DNA from: Robiginitomaculum_A sp036478535
GTDB lineage: Bacteria; Pseudomonadota; Alphaproteobacteria; Caulobacterales; Maricaulaceae
Assembly: GCA_965224735.1 (NCBI GenBank)
Contig: OZ245059.1
Span: 1,240,001 to 1,304,000, forward strand
Length of the DNA: 64,000 bases
Direction: 5' to 3'
Shown: piece by piece, positions 26,243 to 35,550 of the stretch
How positions within the stretch are numbered: the stretch's first letter is position 1
Layout: each line of letters opens with the position of its first letter
Translations under genes and position numbers: made by a program
The notes under the pieces: generated by a model
The model's input: only the letters and a program-made list of their open reading frames with translations
What the model was told of the DNA's origin: nothing
Database searches by the model: none

Positions 26243-28002
26243 AAGATTTACCTGAAATCGCCATGCCTGAAGCCAAGCAGGTTTCTCCTTTATTTGCAGC
26301 GGCGCGTACACTTAATGTAAAAGATGAAGAATATTGTTCCACTAGCCGTGCGCGCGCCAGAATTTTTATGGGCGTCGCAATTTTTTCTTTGGCTCTTTTC
26401 TTACTTATTGGGCGTCTTGTAGAGGTTTCATTGCTACGTGGGTTTTCGTTTTCCCCGTTCATGGACACTAACGAAATAAAATACCGGGGCGATATACTCG
26501 ATAGGAATGGCGAACTCTTGGCTACAAGCCTTGAAACATTCTCTCTTTATGCAAATCCTAAGAAAGTATGGGATCCAGTTGCCTCCACGGAAGCCATTAT
26601 CTCGACACTGCCAGATCTAGATGCCTCTGTCATAGAAGAACGCTTAACATCTGGAAAATCTTTCGTCTGGATAAAGCGTAACTTAACACCTAAAGAACGC
26701 CAAGCCGTATTTTTGTTAGGGCTTCCAGAGCTGTCATTTCAAACAGAGCCAAGGCGGGTCTATCCGCGCGGGCGGCTTGCGGCTCATGTTTTGGGCTATA
26801 CTGATATTGATATGAAAGGCACAGCTGGCACAGAGCGGGCTTTCGAGGCTGAACTTTCCGACAAAAGCAAGGGAGCTAAATACCTTTCTATAGATATGCG
26901 AGTACAATTCGCGCTCGCTGATGAACTTCGGGCTGGCATTGATAAATATAATGCAGATGCGGCGAGCGGCGTGGTTTTAAACGTTAAAACAGGCGAGGTT
27001 CTTGCGATGGCATCACTGCCTGATTTTGATCCCAATAATCCTGGCGTAATATTGCCGCAAAATGGCCTAAACCGTGCCTCAATGTCTGTTTACGAGCTGG
27101 GATCATCCTTTAAGCCGATTACTATGGCGCTTGCTCATGAAACAGGCGTTATTAAGGAGGGTGAACTGCTGCCCGTGCAAAATAAAATTGTCATAAGAAA
27201 TAAATCAATCAAAGATGATCACCCAAGCCATGTGCCGCTAAGTATCTGGGATGTGTTGGCTAAATCGTCGAATCGTGGCGCGACGCTACTTGCGCTTAGG
27301 GCGGGGGCTGAGGCTCAGCAAGATTTACTGCGCCGCCTTGGGCTGTTTGGGCGCGTTCCTATAGAACTTAAAGAAAGCGCTGCGCCAATTTTGCCTAGGG
27401 AATGGCAAGATATTACAGTTGCGACCGTCTCATATGGTCATGGTATTTCTGTTACGCCCTTAGCGTTGGCAACGGCTTTATCAACACTGCTCAATGATGG
27501 GCGCTATATTCCGCCGACATTATCAAAACGAGCGCCAGAAAATATTCCTGAAGGACGGCAAGTAATATCCGTTGAAACTTCAAAATTTGTTGCTGATCTT
27601 ATGCGTTATGTTGTGACGGATGGTACGGGGCGAAACGCACGGGTGCCTGGTTATAAACTTTTGGGGAAAACTGGGACGGCAGAAAAACTTATTGATGGAG
27701 CGTATGATACCAAGCGTCTTGTAACAGATTTTGTTGCGGTGTTCCCGTATGGTGATCCACAATATCTTGTCTTTATAGTTTTTGACGAGCCCAAGGCTTA
27801 TGAGGGGAGTTATGGTTATGCGACAGCGGGTTGGAACGCTGCGAAAACGGCGGGTGCTGTTGTTGAACGTATAGCGCCAATGCTTGGTGTCCAGCGTTCA
27901 GAGGTAACTGCGCAATATTTGCCTTCGGGTCATGGCACGGGCCATGCTTCGGGTCATGGCACGGGCCATGCTTCGGGTCATGGCACGGGCAGGGTGCACT
28001 AA
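26239..28002 (+). CDS. ftsI: Septal transpeptidase FtsI (PBP3) with a Gly/His repeat tail
   Basis: This 587-residue class B penicillin-binding protein cross-links septal peptidoglycan. A cytoplasmic head is followed by one membrane helix (about 42-62), the dimerisation domain with RGDILDRNGELLA (83-95), and the transpeptidase. Active-site motifs are SSFK (289-292), SSN (343-345) and KTGT (477-480). After the normal end, the C-terminus carries an 8-residue unit GHGTGHAS repeated nearly three times (about 563-585), encoded by 24-bp tandem repeats. The tail is histidine-rich and periplasmic, and I know of no equivalent in the family. Confidence 0.95.
   Translation: MKDLPEIAMPEAKQVSPLFAAARTLNVKDEEYCSTSRARARIFMGVAIFSLALFLLIGRLVEVSLLRGFSFSPFMDTNEIKYRGDILDRNGELLATSLETFSLYANPKKVWDPVASTEAIISTLPDLDASVIEERLTSGKSFVWIKRNLTPKERQAVFLLGLPELSFQTEPRRVYPRGRLAAHVLGYTDIDMKGTAGTERAFEAELSDKSKGAKYLSIDMRVQFALADELRAGIDKYNADAASGVVLNVKTGEVLAMASLPDFDPNNPGVILPQNGLNRASMSVYELGSSFKPITMALAHETGVIKEGELLPVQNKIVIRNKSIKDDHPSHVPLSIWDVLAKSSNRGATLLALRAGAEAQQDLLRRLGLFGRVPIELKESAAPILPREWQDITVATVSYGHGISVTPLALATALSTLLNDGRYIPPTLSKRAPENIPEGRQVISVETSKFVADLMRYVVTDGTGRNARVPGYKLLGKTGTAEKLIDGAYDTKRLVTDFVAVFPYGDPQYLVFIVFDEPKAYEGSYGYATAGWNAAKTAGAVVERIAPMLGVQRSEVTAQYLPSGHGTGHASGHGTGHASGHGTGRVH
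27923..27990. repeat. 24-bp tandem repeat (2.8 copies) at the ftsI 3' end
   Basis: Perfect units lie at 27923-27946 and 27947-27970, with a partial unit at 27971-27990. They encode the GHGTGHAS octapeptide at the FtsI C-terminus and stop just before the murE start. Confidence 0.95.
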
Positions 28003-29423
28003 TGACCTTGTCCGAGTTGACACAAAAGCAAACATATGATGATGTGACTATTTCAGGTCTTGCTCTGGATAGCCGCGCTATAAAGCCTGGGTATTTATTT
28101 GCCGCGTTCGCAGGTGAGAAAGTTGATGGTTGTGATTATATAGAAAGTGCGCTTGCGCGCGGAGCGTCCGCCATTCTTGCTATGCCAGGTCTTGCAGATA
28201 TGCCCGTGCCCTATATTCAAAGTGAGAACCCACGGCGTACATTTGCTAAAATGGCAGCCCGGTTTTACGGCGTGCAGCCTCGCACAATCGTAGCGCTTAC
28301 GGGCACAAATGGTAAAAGTTCTACGGTAGAATTTTTACGGCAGATTTGGGCTTATGCAGGAATGAAGGCGGCGTGTTTTGGCACACTGGGTCTTACGAGT
28401 GATAAAGGCGTAAAGCCGCTTACGCATACCACGCCCAACAGTGTTGCTTTGCATAAAATGCTCGCGGGCTTGGCTCAGGATGGTATTACGCATACGGGCA
28501 TGGAAGCTAGTTCTCACGGGCTTGAGCAATACCGTCTGGACGGCGTGCAATTAGCTGCCGTTGGTTTCACTAATCTTACGCAAGATCATTTGGACTATCA
28601 CGCTGATATGGAGGACTATTTTAAAGCCAAGGCGCGTTTGTTCACAAAGCTTGCACCTAAGGGTGCGCCTGCCATTATCAATATTGATGGGGAATGGGGG
28701 CAAAAAATGACGAGTATAGCGCGCGCTGCTGGCCTCAAGATCATAAGTGTTGGCCAGGTTGGAGATGATATTCGCATCGCAAAAATAACGCCGCGTGCCG
28801 CCAGTCAAAATATAAATTTGGTTTGGGATGATATACCTATAAATCTTGATGTGCCCCTTGCGGGCGTTTTTCAGGTTTACAATGTTGTAACCGCTCTGGC
28901 TCTGGCTGTTCATACGGGCGTGCTAAAAGACATTGCTTTGGAAGCGGTTAAGCATTTGAAGGGTGTTGCTGGCCGAATGGAAAAAGCGGGCGAGACCAAA
29001 GATGGCGCGCCAGTTTTTATTGATTTTGCGCATACGCCTGACGGGCTTGAAAAACTATTGCTTGGCCTGCGCCCGCACACAAAGAGACGCATTGCCGTTG
29101 TGTTTGGTTGTGGTGGTGATCGGGATGCAGATAAACGGCCCAAAATGGGCGCTATAGCTGATAAATATGCTGATCGTGTTATTGTAACGGACGATAACCC
29201 TCGCTCTGAACTGCCATCGAAAATTCGCAAGCAAGTCTTATCTGGCTGCCCAAGTGCTGAGGAAATTGGTGATAGGGAACACGCAATTAAGCACGGAATT
29301 TTTCGACTTGAAAAAGGGGATTGCCTTGTCATTGCTGGCAAAGGTCATGAGAGTGGGCAAATCGTTGGCGATAAAATTATTCCGTTCAGCGATGTTGCAA
29401 TTGCGCAAAAGTATCTTTCATGA
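28002..29423 (+). CDS. murE: UDP-MurNAc-tripeptide synthetase (meso-diaminopimelate adding)
   Basis: This 473-residue Mur ligase adds the third stem-peptide residue. The ATP loop is ALTGTNGKSSTVEF (about 95-108), followed by TTPNS and the HLDYH metal/carbamate region. The VTDDNPRSE motif near residue 390 contains DNPR, the signature for meso-diaminopimelate rather than lysine, so the cell wall is the Gram-negative type. The ATG overlaps the ftsI stop by one base, and the 3' end overlaps murF by 4 bp. Confidence 0.97.
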   Translation: MTLSELTQKQTYDDVTISGLALDSRAIKPGYLFAAFAGEKVDGCDYIESALARGASAILAMPGLADMPVPYIQSENPRRTFAKMAARFYGVQPRTIVALTGTNGKSSTVEFLRQIWAYAGMKAACFGTLGLTSDKGVKPLTHTTPNSVALHKMLAGLAQDGITHTGMEASSHGLEQYRLDGVQLAAVGFTNLTQDHLDYHADMEDYFKAKARLFTKLAPKGAPAIINIDGEWGQKMTSIARAAGLKIISVGQVGDDIRIAKITPRAASQNINLVWDDIPINLDVPLAGVFQVYNVVTALALAVHTGVLKDIALEAVKHLKGVAGRMEKAGETKDGAPVFIDFAHTPDGLEKLLLGLRPHTKRRIAVVFGCGGDRDADKRPKMGAIADKYADRVIVTDDNPRSELPSKIRKQVLSGCPSAEEIGDREHAIKHGIFRLEKGDCLVIAGKGHESGQIVGDKIIPFSDVAIAQKYLS

Positions 29424-30787
29424 GCGTGCTTTGGACACATAAAGATGCAGCGCGCGCTACAGGTGGGCGCGCGGTTGGGAACTGGTATGTGAATGGGCTC
29501 TCGATTGATACGCGCTCTCTTGGCGTTGGGGATTTGTATGTACCGCTGAAAGATATTCGCGATGGGCATGAGTTTATTCCAATGGCCTATGAGAAGGGCG
29601 CAGGAGCCGTTATATCCGAGCGCGAAATTGAAGACGTGCCTGCACTCATTGTTAGCGATAGCCTAACAGCGCTTGAAGCTTTAGCCGTCGCTGCGCGCGA
29701 ACGCTCTGGCGCAACGCGCATTGCTGTTACTGGCAGCGTTGGCAAAACCAGCGTTAAAGAAATGATTGCCCATATTTGCCGCGCTGCAGGGAAGACACAT
29801 AACTCGGTTAAGTCTTTTAACAACCATTGGGGTGTGCCGCTGACACTCGCGGGCATGCCGCAAGAAACCCAGTACGGCGTTTTTGAAATGGGCATGAACC
29901 ATGCGGGCGAGCTGTTGGCACTCACTGATATTGTCCGCCCTGATATTACGATTATTACGAAAATTGCTGCCGCTCATTTAGAACATTTCAAAGATGTTGA
30001 AGCGATTGCGAAGGCAAAGGCAGAAATCTTCAAGGGTATGAAAACGGGCGGCATAGTCATTTTAAACGCAGATGATGAATTTTTTAAGTATCTATCTAAT
30101 CGTGCCAACGAGCAGGGTTTGGATATTGTCAGCGTTGGAACTGGAGCTGCAAATGTTCGAATTTCAAATTCAAAACCCAGAGGGCATGGACTTGAGACCA
30201 AAATAAGTGGCGCGGACTTTAATCTTGGTTTGCATTTGCAAAATAGTGGCGATCACCATGCGCTCAATGCAGGTTTTGCGCTCGCAAGCGCCTCCATACT
30301 AGGAATTGATTTGCCCATAGCGGTAAAAGCATTGGAAGCGTTAAAGCCATTGGCGGGGCGTGGTGCGCGCTTTGAAACGGTTCTTGGCGCGCATGGGGTA
30401 ATAATAATTGATGAGAGTTATAATGCGAACCCAACGTCCATGCGCGCCGCGCTCGCAGCGTTTGGGGGTCTTGAAGAGCCTTGCTATAAAATCGCGGTGC
30501 TGGGCGGTATGGGTGAGTTGGGAGCGGACGAAATTGCGCTCAACACATCTATGATTGAACCTATATTAGAGCATGGAATTGACAAGGTGATAACCGTTGG
30601 TTCGCTGATGCGCGGGCTTTGTGAAGCCTTGCCAGAACCTAAGCGCGGGGCATGGGTCGCGCGCGTAGAGGATGTAATACCCGTCCTAACGAAAGAAATA
30701 AAACCAAATAGTGCTGTGTTGTTAAAGGCTTCAAATGCAATCGGTTTTGGCGGTGTAGTGACACAATTAAAAAGGAAAAATACCTAA
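29420..30787 (+). CDS. murF: UDP-MurNAc-tripeptide:D-Ala-D-Ala ligase
   Basis: This 455-residue Mur ligase adds the D-Ala-D-Ala dipeptide to complete the pentapeptide. It shows the ATP loop AVTGSVGKTSVKEM (about 108-121), the FNNHWGVPLTL motif (about 136-146), the YNANPTSMRAAL motif, and the conserved ALGGMGELG in variant form (VLGGMGELGADE). The start overlaps murE and the stop overlaps mraY by one base. Confidence 0.96.
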   Translation: MSVLWTHKDAARATGGRAVGNWYVNGLSIDTRSLGVGDLYVPLKDIRDGHEFIPMAYEKGAGAVISEREIEDVPALIVSDSLTALEALAVAARERSGATRIAVTGSVGKTSVKEMIAHICRAAGKTHNSVKSFNNHWGVPLTLAGMPQETQYGVFEMGMNHAGELLALTDIVRPDITIITKIAAAHLEHFKDVEAIAKAKAEIFKGMKTGGIVILNADDEFFKYLSNRANEQGLDIVSVGTGAANVRISNSKPRGHGLETKISGADFNLGLHLQNSGDHHALNAGFALASASILGIDLPIAVKALEALKPLAGRGARFETVLGAHGVIIIDESYNANPTSMRAALAAFGGLEEPCYKIAVLGGMGELGADEIALNTSMIEPILEHGIDKVITVGSLMRGLCEALPEPKRGAWVARVEDVIPVLTKEIKPNSAVLLKASNAIGFGGVVTQLKRKNT

Positions 30788-31884
30788 TGTTTTATGATTG
30801 GCTAACACAATATTCAGACCAATATCAGATATTCAATCTGTTTAACTATATCACCTTTCGTGTCGGAGGAGCGGTGCTAACGTCTATGATGATTGCCTTT
30901 ATCTTTGGGCCGAAACTCATACGTGTTCTGCGATCGAAACAAGGCAAGGGGCAGCCTATTCGTGAAGATGGACCTGAAGGGCATATCATAAAAAAGGCAG
31001 GCACACCGACTATGGGCGGATTGCTCATCTTGGTTTCTATGGTAATTTCTACATTGCTATGGGGAGATTTGCATAACCCGTTTTTATGGGTAGTTATTTT
31101 GGTCACTGTTGGTTTTGGCGTCATTGGGTTTGTCGATGATTATATGAAAGTTTCCACGCAAAACCCTAAAGGTTTGAACTCGAAGATTAAGTTATTATTT
31201 GAATTCTCCATTGCTGCACTTGCTGTTTATGTGCTGACGAAAATTGCTCCTGGGGAGCCGCCACATTTCGCGACAGGGCTTGCCGTGCCTTTCTTTAAGG
31301 ACACGTTGATAAACCTTGGCCTATTCTTCATTCCCTTTGGATGTCTGGTTATTGTTGGCTCGGGTAATGCCGTAAACTTAACAGATGGCTTGGATGGTCT
31401 TGCCATTGTGCCCGTTATGATCGCAGCAGCAAGTTTTTCTGCTATTGCCTATTTGGTCGGGAATGCAGTTTACGCACCATATCTAGGCGTGCCTTATGTG
31501 CCAGGGAGTGCGGAAATTACTATTGTTCTTGGCTCCTTACTCGGTGCTGGGCATGGCTTTTTGTGGTATAATGCACCGCCAGCTATGGTTTTCATGGGCG
31601 ATACAGGATCGCTTGCACTTGGCGGCGCTCTTGGTAGTGCTGCGATCTGTACTAAACACGAAATCGTCTTGGCAATTATTGGCGGTCTGTTTGTTCTTGA
31701 AGCGGTTTCTGTGATTGTACAAGTGGCGTCATTTAAACTGACGGGCAAACGGGTTTTCCGTATGGCGCCTATTCATCACCATTATGAAAAGAAGGGCTGG
31801 GAAGAACCTACGATCGTTATTCGTTTTTGGATTATCGCCGTTATCTTGGCGATGATCGGATTATCAACACTTAAACTTAGGTAA
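30787..31884 (+). CDS. mraY: Phospho-MurNAc-pentapeptide translocase MraY
   Basis: This 365-residue polytopic enzyme transfers phospho-MurNAc-pentapeptide to undecaprenyl phosphate, making lipid I. Diagnostic motifs are GTPTMGG (about 74-80), FVDDYMK with the magnesium-binding Asp pair, NLTDGLDGLA, and APIHHHYEKKGWEE near the C-terminus. About ten membrane helices are visible. Confidence 0.97.
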   Translation: MFYDWLTQYSDQYQIFNLFNYITFRVGGAVLTSMMIAFIFGPKLIRVLRSKQGKGQPIREDGPEGHIIKKAGTPTMGGLLILVSMVISTLLWGDLHNPFLWVVILVTVGFGVIGFVDDYMKVSTQNPKGLNSKIKLLFEFSIAALAVYVLTKIAPGEPPHFATGLAVPFFKDTLINLGLFFIPFGCLVIVGSGNAVNLTDGLDGLAIVPVMIAAASFSAIAYLVGNAVYAPYLGVPYVPGSAEITIVLGSLLGAGHGFLWYNAPPAMVFMGDTGSLALGGALGSAAICTKHEIVLAIIGGLFVLEAVSVIVQVASFKLTGKRVFRMAPIHHHYEKKGWEEPTIVIRFWIIAVILAMIGLSTLKLR

Positions 31885-31888
31885 GGCC

Positions 31889-33334
31889 ATGATTAAGGCT
31901 GGAACATATAAAGGGAAAACGATTGCGGTCTTCGGGCTTGGGCGCTCTGGTATTACAGCTGCTCTTTCGTTGCAAAAAGGCGGTGCGTATGTTCTGGCGT
32001 GGGATGATAATGAAAAGGCGCGCGGCCTGGCGAAAGCGCAAGGCGTGAAGCTTGCAGATTTAGCGAAAGTTAATTGGGATAAAATTGATGAATTTATACT
32101 CTCTCCAGGTGTTCCCCACAAATTGCCCAAGGCGCATTGGAGCGCAAAATTAGCGAAAAAAGCAGGTGTTAAAATTACCTGTGATATTGAAATTTTTGCT
32201 AAAGAAGTTAGTGCGCGCGCGCCTGAAAACCGACCGAAAATCATTGCAATTACAGGCACGAATGGGAAATCAACAACAACAACGCTTATCGGGCATGTTC
32301 TCAAAGCCTTAGGTAGGGACGCACAAGTGGGCGGCAATATTGGTCGAGGCGTGCTTGATCTTGATGATATTCACTCTGGCGCTTATTACGTGCTAGAGCT
32401 GTCCTCATACCAGTTAGAGCGCACATATAGCCTCAAAGCCAATGCTGCAGTTTTTCTAAATTTGTCACCCGACCATATTGACAGGCATGGGGATATGAAA
32501 GGCTATGAAGCGGCCAAGTGCCGTATATTTAACAACCAAACCAAGGAAGACGCTGCTATTTTGGGGGTTGATAATTCGGAAGGGCGGAAGAACTGCTCAA
32601 GACTAATTGCCAAAAACAATCGCCGGGTTTTGCCGATTTCTGGTCGTCGGTCATTGGGAAAGGGGGTGTGCGTTATTAAAGGCAAGCTTTATTCCATGAT
32701 GGGTAAAAAATGCGAGTTGATTGCCAATTTAACCAATGCAGATAGTCTTGATGGCGAGCACAATTGGCAAAATGCCGCCGCCGCCTTTGCTGCCGTTCAT
32801 GCGCTTGGACTGGACGCTAAAGCCATAGGCAAAGCAATCCTTAGTTTCCCGGGGCTTGCGCACCGCATGGAAAATGTTGGCCACGTAGGCCCCGCGCGGT
32901 TTGTTAATGACAGCAAAGCTACGAACGCAGATGCTAGCAAACAGGCATTAAAAACTTATGACAATATTTATTGGATAGCAGGAGGGGAGGCAAAAGATGA
33001 GGGCATTGAAGATTTGAAGCCTTATTTTAGCAATGTCAACCGTGCTTATCTCATTGGGGCATCCGCCAAGGATTTTGAAAAAACACTGCGCGGTGCAAAA
33101 GTCCCTTGCAAAATATCGGGCGAGTTGCGTTTGGCTATACTGTGCGCAACGAAAGATGCGTTGGCTTCGAAAGCTAAGAATCCGATCATCTTGCTCTCGC
33201 CTGCCTGTGCGAGTTTTGATCAGTTTAAAAACTTTGAAGTGCGCGGCGATGAATTTCGTAAACTTGGCCTTGAAATAGTGAGCATTTACCAACGCGAGAA
33301 AACCAATACAAGCCAAAATAAGGGCGCTGCATGA
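31889..33334 (+). CDS. murD: UDP-MurNAc-L-alanine:D-glutamate ligase
   Basis: This 481-residue Mur ligase adds D-glutamate. The N-terminal Rossmann segment is IAVFGLGRSGITAALSL (about 11-27). The ATP loop is AITGTNGKSTTTTLIGHVL (about 124-142), with LSPDHIDRHG and NDSKATNADA (about 347-356) following. The Lys-rich insert near 260-280 is ordinary. It overlaps ftsW by 4 bp. Confidence 0.96.
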   Translation: MIKAGTYKGKTIAVFGLGRSGITAALSLQKGGAYVLAWDDNEKARGLAKAQGVKLADLAKVNWDKIDEFILSPGVPHKLPKAHWSAKLAKKAGVKITCDIEIFAKEVSARAPENRPKIIAITGTNGKSTTTTLIGHVLKALGRDAQVGGNIGRGVLDLDDIHSGAYYVLELSSYQLERTYSLKANAAVFLNLSPDHIDRHGDMKGYEAAKCRIFNNQTKEDAAILGVDNSEGRKNCSRLIAKNNRRVLPISGRRSLGKGVCVIKGKLYSMMGKKCELIANLTNADSLDGEHNWQNAAAAFAAVHALGLDAKAIGKAILSFPGLAHRMENVGHVGPARFVNDSKATNADASKQALKTYDNIYWIAGGEAKDEGIEDLKPYFSNVNRAYLIGASAKDFEKTLRGAKVPCKISGELRLAILCATKDALASKAKNPIILLSPACASFDQFKNFEVRGDEFRKLGLEIVSIYQREKTNTSQNKGAA

Positions 33335-34461
33335 TAAGCTCGCGCACAAACCGCACTCTAATTATGGAATGGTGGCGCAGCATAGACCGCGTAACGCTTG
33401 GCCTATTTTTAGCCTTGCTTATTTCTGGACTAATTTTGTCTATGGCGGCGAGCCCGGCGGCAGCAAATCGTTTATCCCTAAGCAATCCCTTTTACTTTTT
33501 ATATCGCCATAGCTTGTTTGTTGGGATGGGTTTGATTGGCGCATTCATCGTTTCTATGTTTAACGTTATCAATGCGCGAAGGCTTAGCGTATTTGTGCTT
33601 ATTGGGGCGTCCCTATTCCTTGCAGCATTGCCCATTATTGGCTATGAGGTCAAAGGTGCGACTCGCTGGATATCCATCGGTCCTTTTTCCTTGCAGCCAT
33701 CAGAATTTGCAAAACCTGCTTTTATTGTTTTTGCTGCGTGGATGTTTTCTGTACGGAAAAAAAGCCCAGAGTTTCCTGGCATAGTAATTTTGTTTGTAGT
33801 GTATGCCTTGCTTGTTTTATTTCTAATCAGACAACCTGATTTTGGCCAATCCTTTTTGCTCACGCTTTGTTTTGGGGCAGTGTTTTTTTATGCGGGATTA
33901 TCGCTTGGTTGGATGTTATTTTTAATGGTTGGCTCTATTGGTGGGGCTGTTACGGCCTATAGTTTTATGCCGCATGTGCGCGACAGGATCGATAGGTTTT
34001 TAAATCCAGAAGGGTCGGATACGTATCAAACAGATAAGGCACTTGATGCCATTGCCAATGGCGGTTTATTTGGGCGCGGGCCAGGAGAGGGGCAGGTGAA
34101 AAACTATGTGCCAGACATTCACACGGATTTTATTTTTGCGGTAACTGTTGAAGAATTTGGATTTATTCTCTCTATGGGGCTTATTTTACTGCTCGCCGCT
34201 TTTGTGGCGCGTAGTTTTAGAAATGCACTGCATTTGAACGATTACTTCGCCCAGCTTGCAGTTGCGGGTCTTGCCACAATGATTGGGTTGCAAACGATGA
34301 TTAATTTGGCTGTGAATTTGAATATGGTGCCCGCCAAGGGCATGACTTTGCCATTTATTTCTTATGGCGGTTCGTCCATGCTCGCGCTTTGTTTTTCGGC
34401 AGGGCTTATTATGGCATTTACGCGCAAACGCCCTGGCGCATATGGATTTGGTGTAACATGA
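33331..34461 (+). CDS. ftsW: Septal peptidoglycan polymerase FtsW
   Basis: This 376-residue SEDS-family glycosyltransferase polymerises lipid II at the septum with FtsI. About ten membrane helices are present. Family motifs include KGATRWISIGPFSLQPSEFAKPAFI (about 107-131), RQPDFGQSFLL with the catalytic Asp (about 167-177), GRGPGEGQVKNYVPDIHTDFIF, and the late PFISYGGSSML (about 342-352). It overlaps murG by 4 bp. Confidence 0.97.
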   Translation: MISSRTNRTLIMEWWRSIDRVTLGLFLALLISGLILSMAASPAAANRLSLSNPFYFLYRHSLFVGMGLIGAFIVSMFNVINARRLSVFVLIGASLFLAALPIIGYEVKGATRWISIGPFSLQPSEFAKPAFIVFAAWMFSVRKKSPEFPGIVILFVVYALLVLFLIRQPDFGQSFLLTLCFGAVFFYAGLSLGWMLFLMVGSIGGAVTAYSFMPHVRDRIDRFLNPEGSDTYQTDKALDAIANGGLFGRGPGEGQVKNYVPDIHTDFIFAVTVEEFGFILSMGLILLLAAFVARSFRNALHLNDYFAQLAVAGLATMIGLQTMINLAVNLNMVPAKGMTLPFISYGGSSMLALCFSAGLIMAFTRKRPGAYGFGVT

Positions 34462-35531
34462 AAAAGGTACTTCTAGCCGCAGGCGGCACAGGCGGGCACA
34501 TGTTTCCAGCCCAAAGTCTTGCAGAAAATTTAAAGCGACAAGGTTGGGACATTGCCCTTATGACTGACGCGCGCGGGCTAAAACATGCTGGGGAAATCTT
34601 AGTAGAAACAAAACTAGAAATCCAAGCGGCCAGCATTTCCCCGCGCCATCCGATAAAAGCGATTGGCGGCGTGATTAAGCTCTGGAGGGGCGTGCGCGCG
34701 GCCAAAGCTTTTATCAAAGACTGGCAGCCTGATATCGTTGTAGGCTTTGGCGGTTATCCTGCATTTCCCGCAATGAAAGCCGCGCAAAGCGCTGGCTTGC
34801 CCACTGTAGTGCACGAGCAAAATGCGGTGCTTGGGCGGGTGAATCGTGTGTTTGCCGCGAAGGCCAATGCCGTTGTTTCTGGGTTTAACGTACTCGAAAA
34901 ATTACCCAAAGGTACACATTGGCACACGCTAGGGAACCCGCTGCGCGCCAATATTATGAACGTGGCAAGCCGTACATACGCGCCGCCTGAGGACAAAATA
35001 AACCTGCTTATTGTTGGCGGATCGCTTGGCGCACGTCTTTTAAGCGAAACCGTACCGCAAGCTGTGGCGCTTCTGCCAGAAGACTTGCGAAACCGCCTCA
35101 ATGTTGTGCAACAAACCTGTAAAGAGAGTTTGGAGTTTGCCCGCGATATTTACGACAAAGCAAATGTGAGCGCGCATTGCGCACCCTTTTTTGATGATAT
35201 CGAAACACATCTATCGAGCGCCCATTACGTCATTGCTCGCGCAGGAGCGTCCAGCGTTTCTGAAATCGCGATCCTTGGCCTGCCAGCTTTGTTTGTTCCG
35301 CTTGCCATCGCTATGGACGATCATCAGAGCGCTAATTGTTTGCCCTTAAAAAACCTTGGAGCTGCCGATATTTTGCCTGAATCACAGTTTACCCCAGAGA
35401 AACTGAAAACTATTCTTCTGGAGAGATTAAATGATTCGACATGGCTTAAAGACGCATCGCGTGCTGCCCGCAAAGCAGCCAAACCAGGCGCTACAAAAGC
35501 CTTGGCTGATTTGGTCGCAAGAACAGTTTAA
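34458..35531 (+). CDS. murG: Lipid II synthase MurG
   Basis: This 357-residue GT-B glycosyltransferase adds GlcNAc to lipid I at the inner face of the membrane. The N-terminal LLAAGGTGGHMFPAQSLA (4-21) is the defining G-loop. Further motifs are GFGGYPAFPAMKAA, HEQNAVLGRVNR, GGSLGAR and the UDP-GlcNAc site RAGASSVSEIAILGLPALFVPL. I place the start at the ATG at 34458, overlapping the ftsW stop, because the MKKVLLAAGG start is the family norm. An upstream in-frame start would add a tail copied from ftsW coding sequence. Confidence 0.96.
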   Translation: MKKVLLAAGGTGGHMFPAQSLAENLKRQGWDIALMTDARGLKHAGEILVETKLEIQAASISPRHPIKAIGGVIKLWRGVRAAKAFIKDWQPDIVVGFGGYPAFPAMKAAQSAGLPTVVHEQNAVLGRVNRVFAAKANAVVSGFNVLEKLPKGTHWHTLGNPLRANIMNVASRTYAPPEDKINLLIVGGSLGARLLSETVPQAVALLPEDLRNRLNVVQQTCKESLEFARDIYDKANVSAHCAPFFDDIETHLSSAHYVIARAGASSVSEIAILGLPALFVPLAIAMDDHQSANCLPLKNLGAADILPESQFTPEKLKTILLERLNDSTWLKDASRAARKAAKPGATKALADLVARTV

Positions 35532-35550
35532 AGAAAACGGAAAAATTCAA

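Noticed and set aside
34389..34457. Upstream extension of murG into ftsW
   Set aside because: The extension is antiparallel to nothing and duplicates ftsW coding sequence in another frame; MurG proteins begin at the glycine-rich loop right after 34458.
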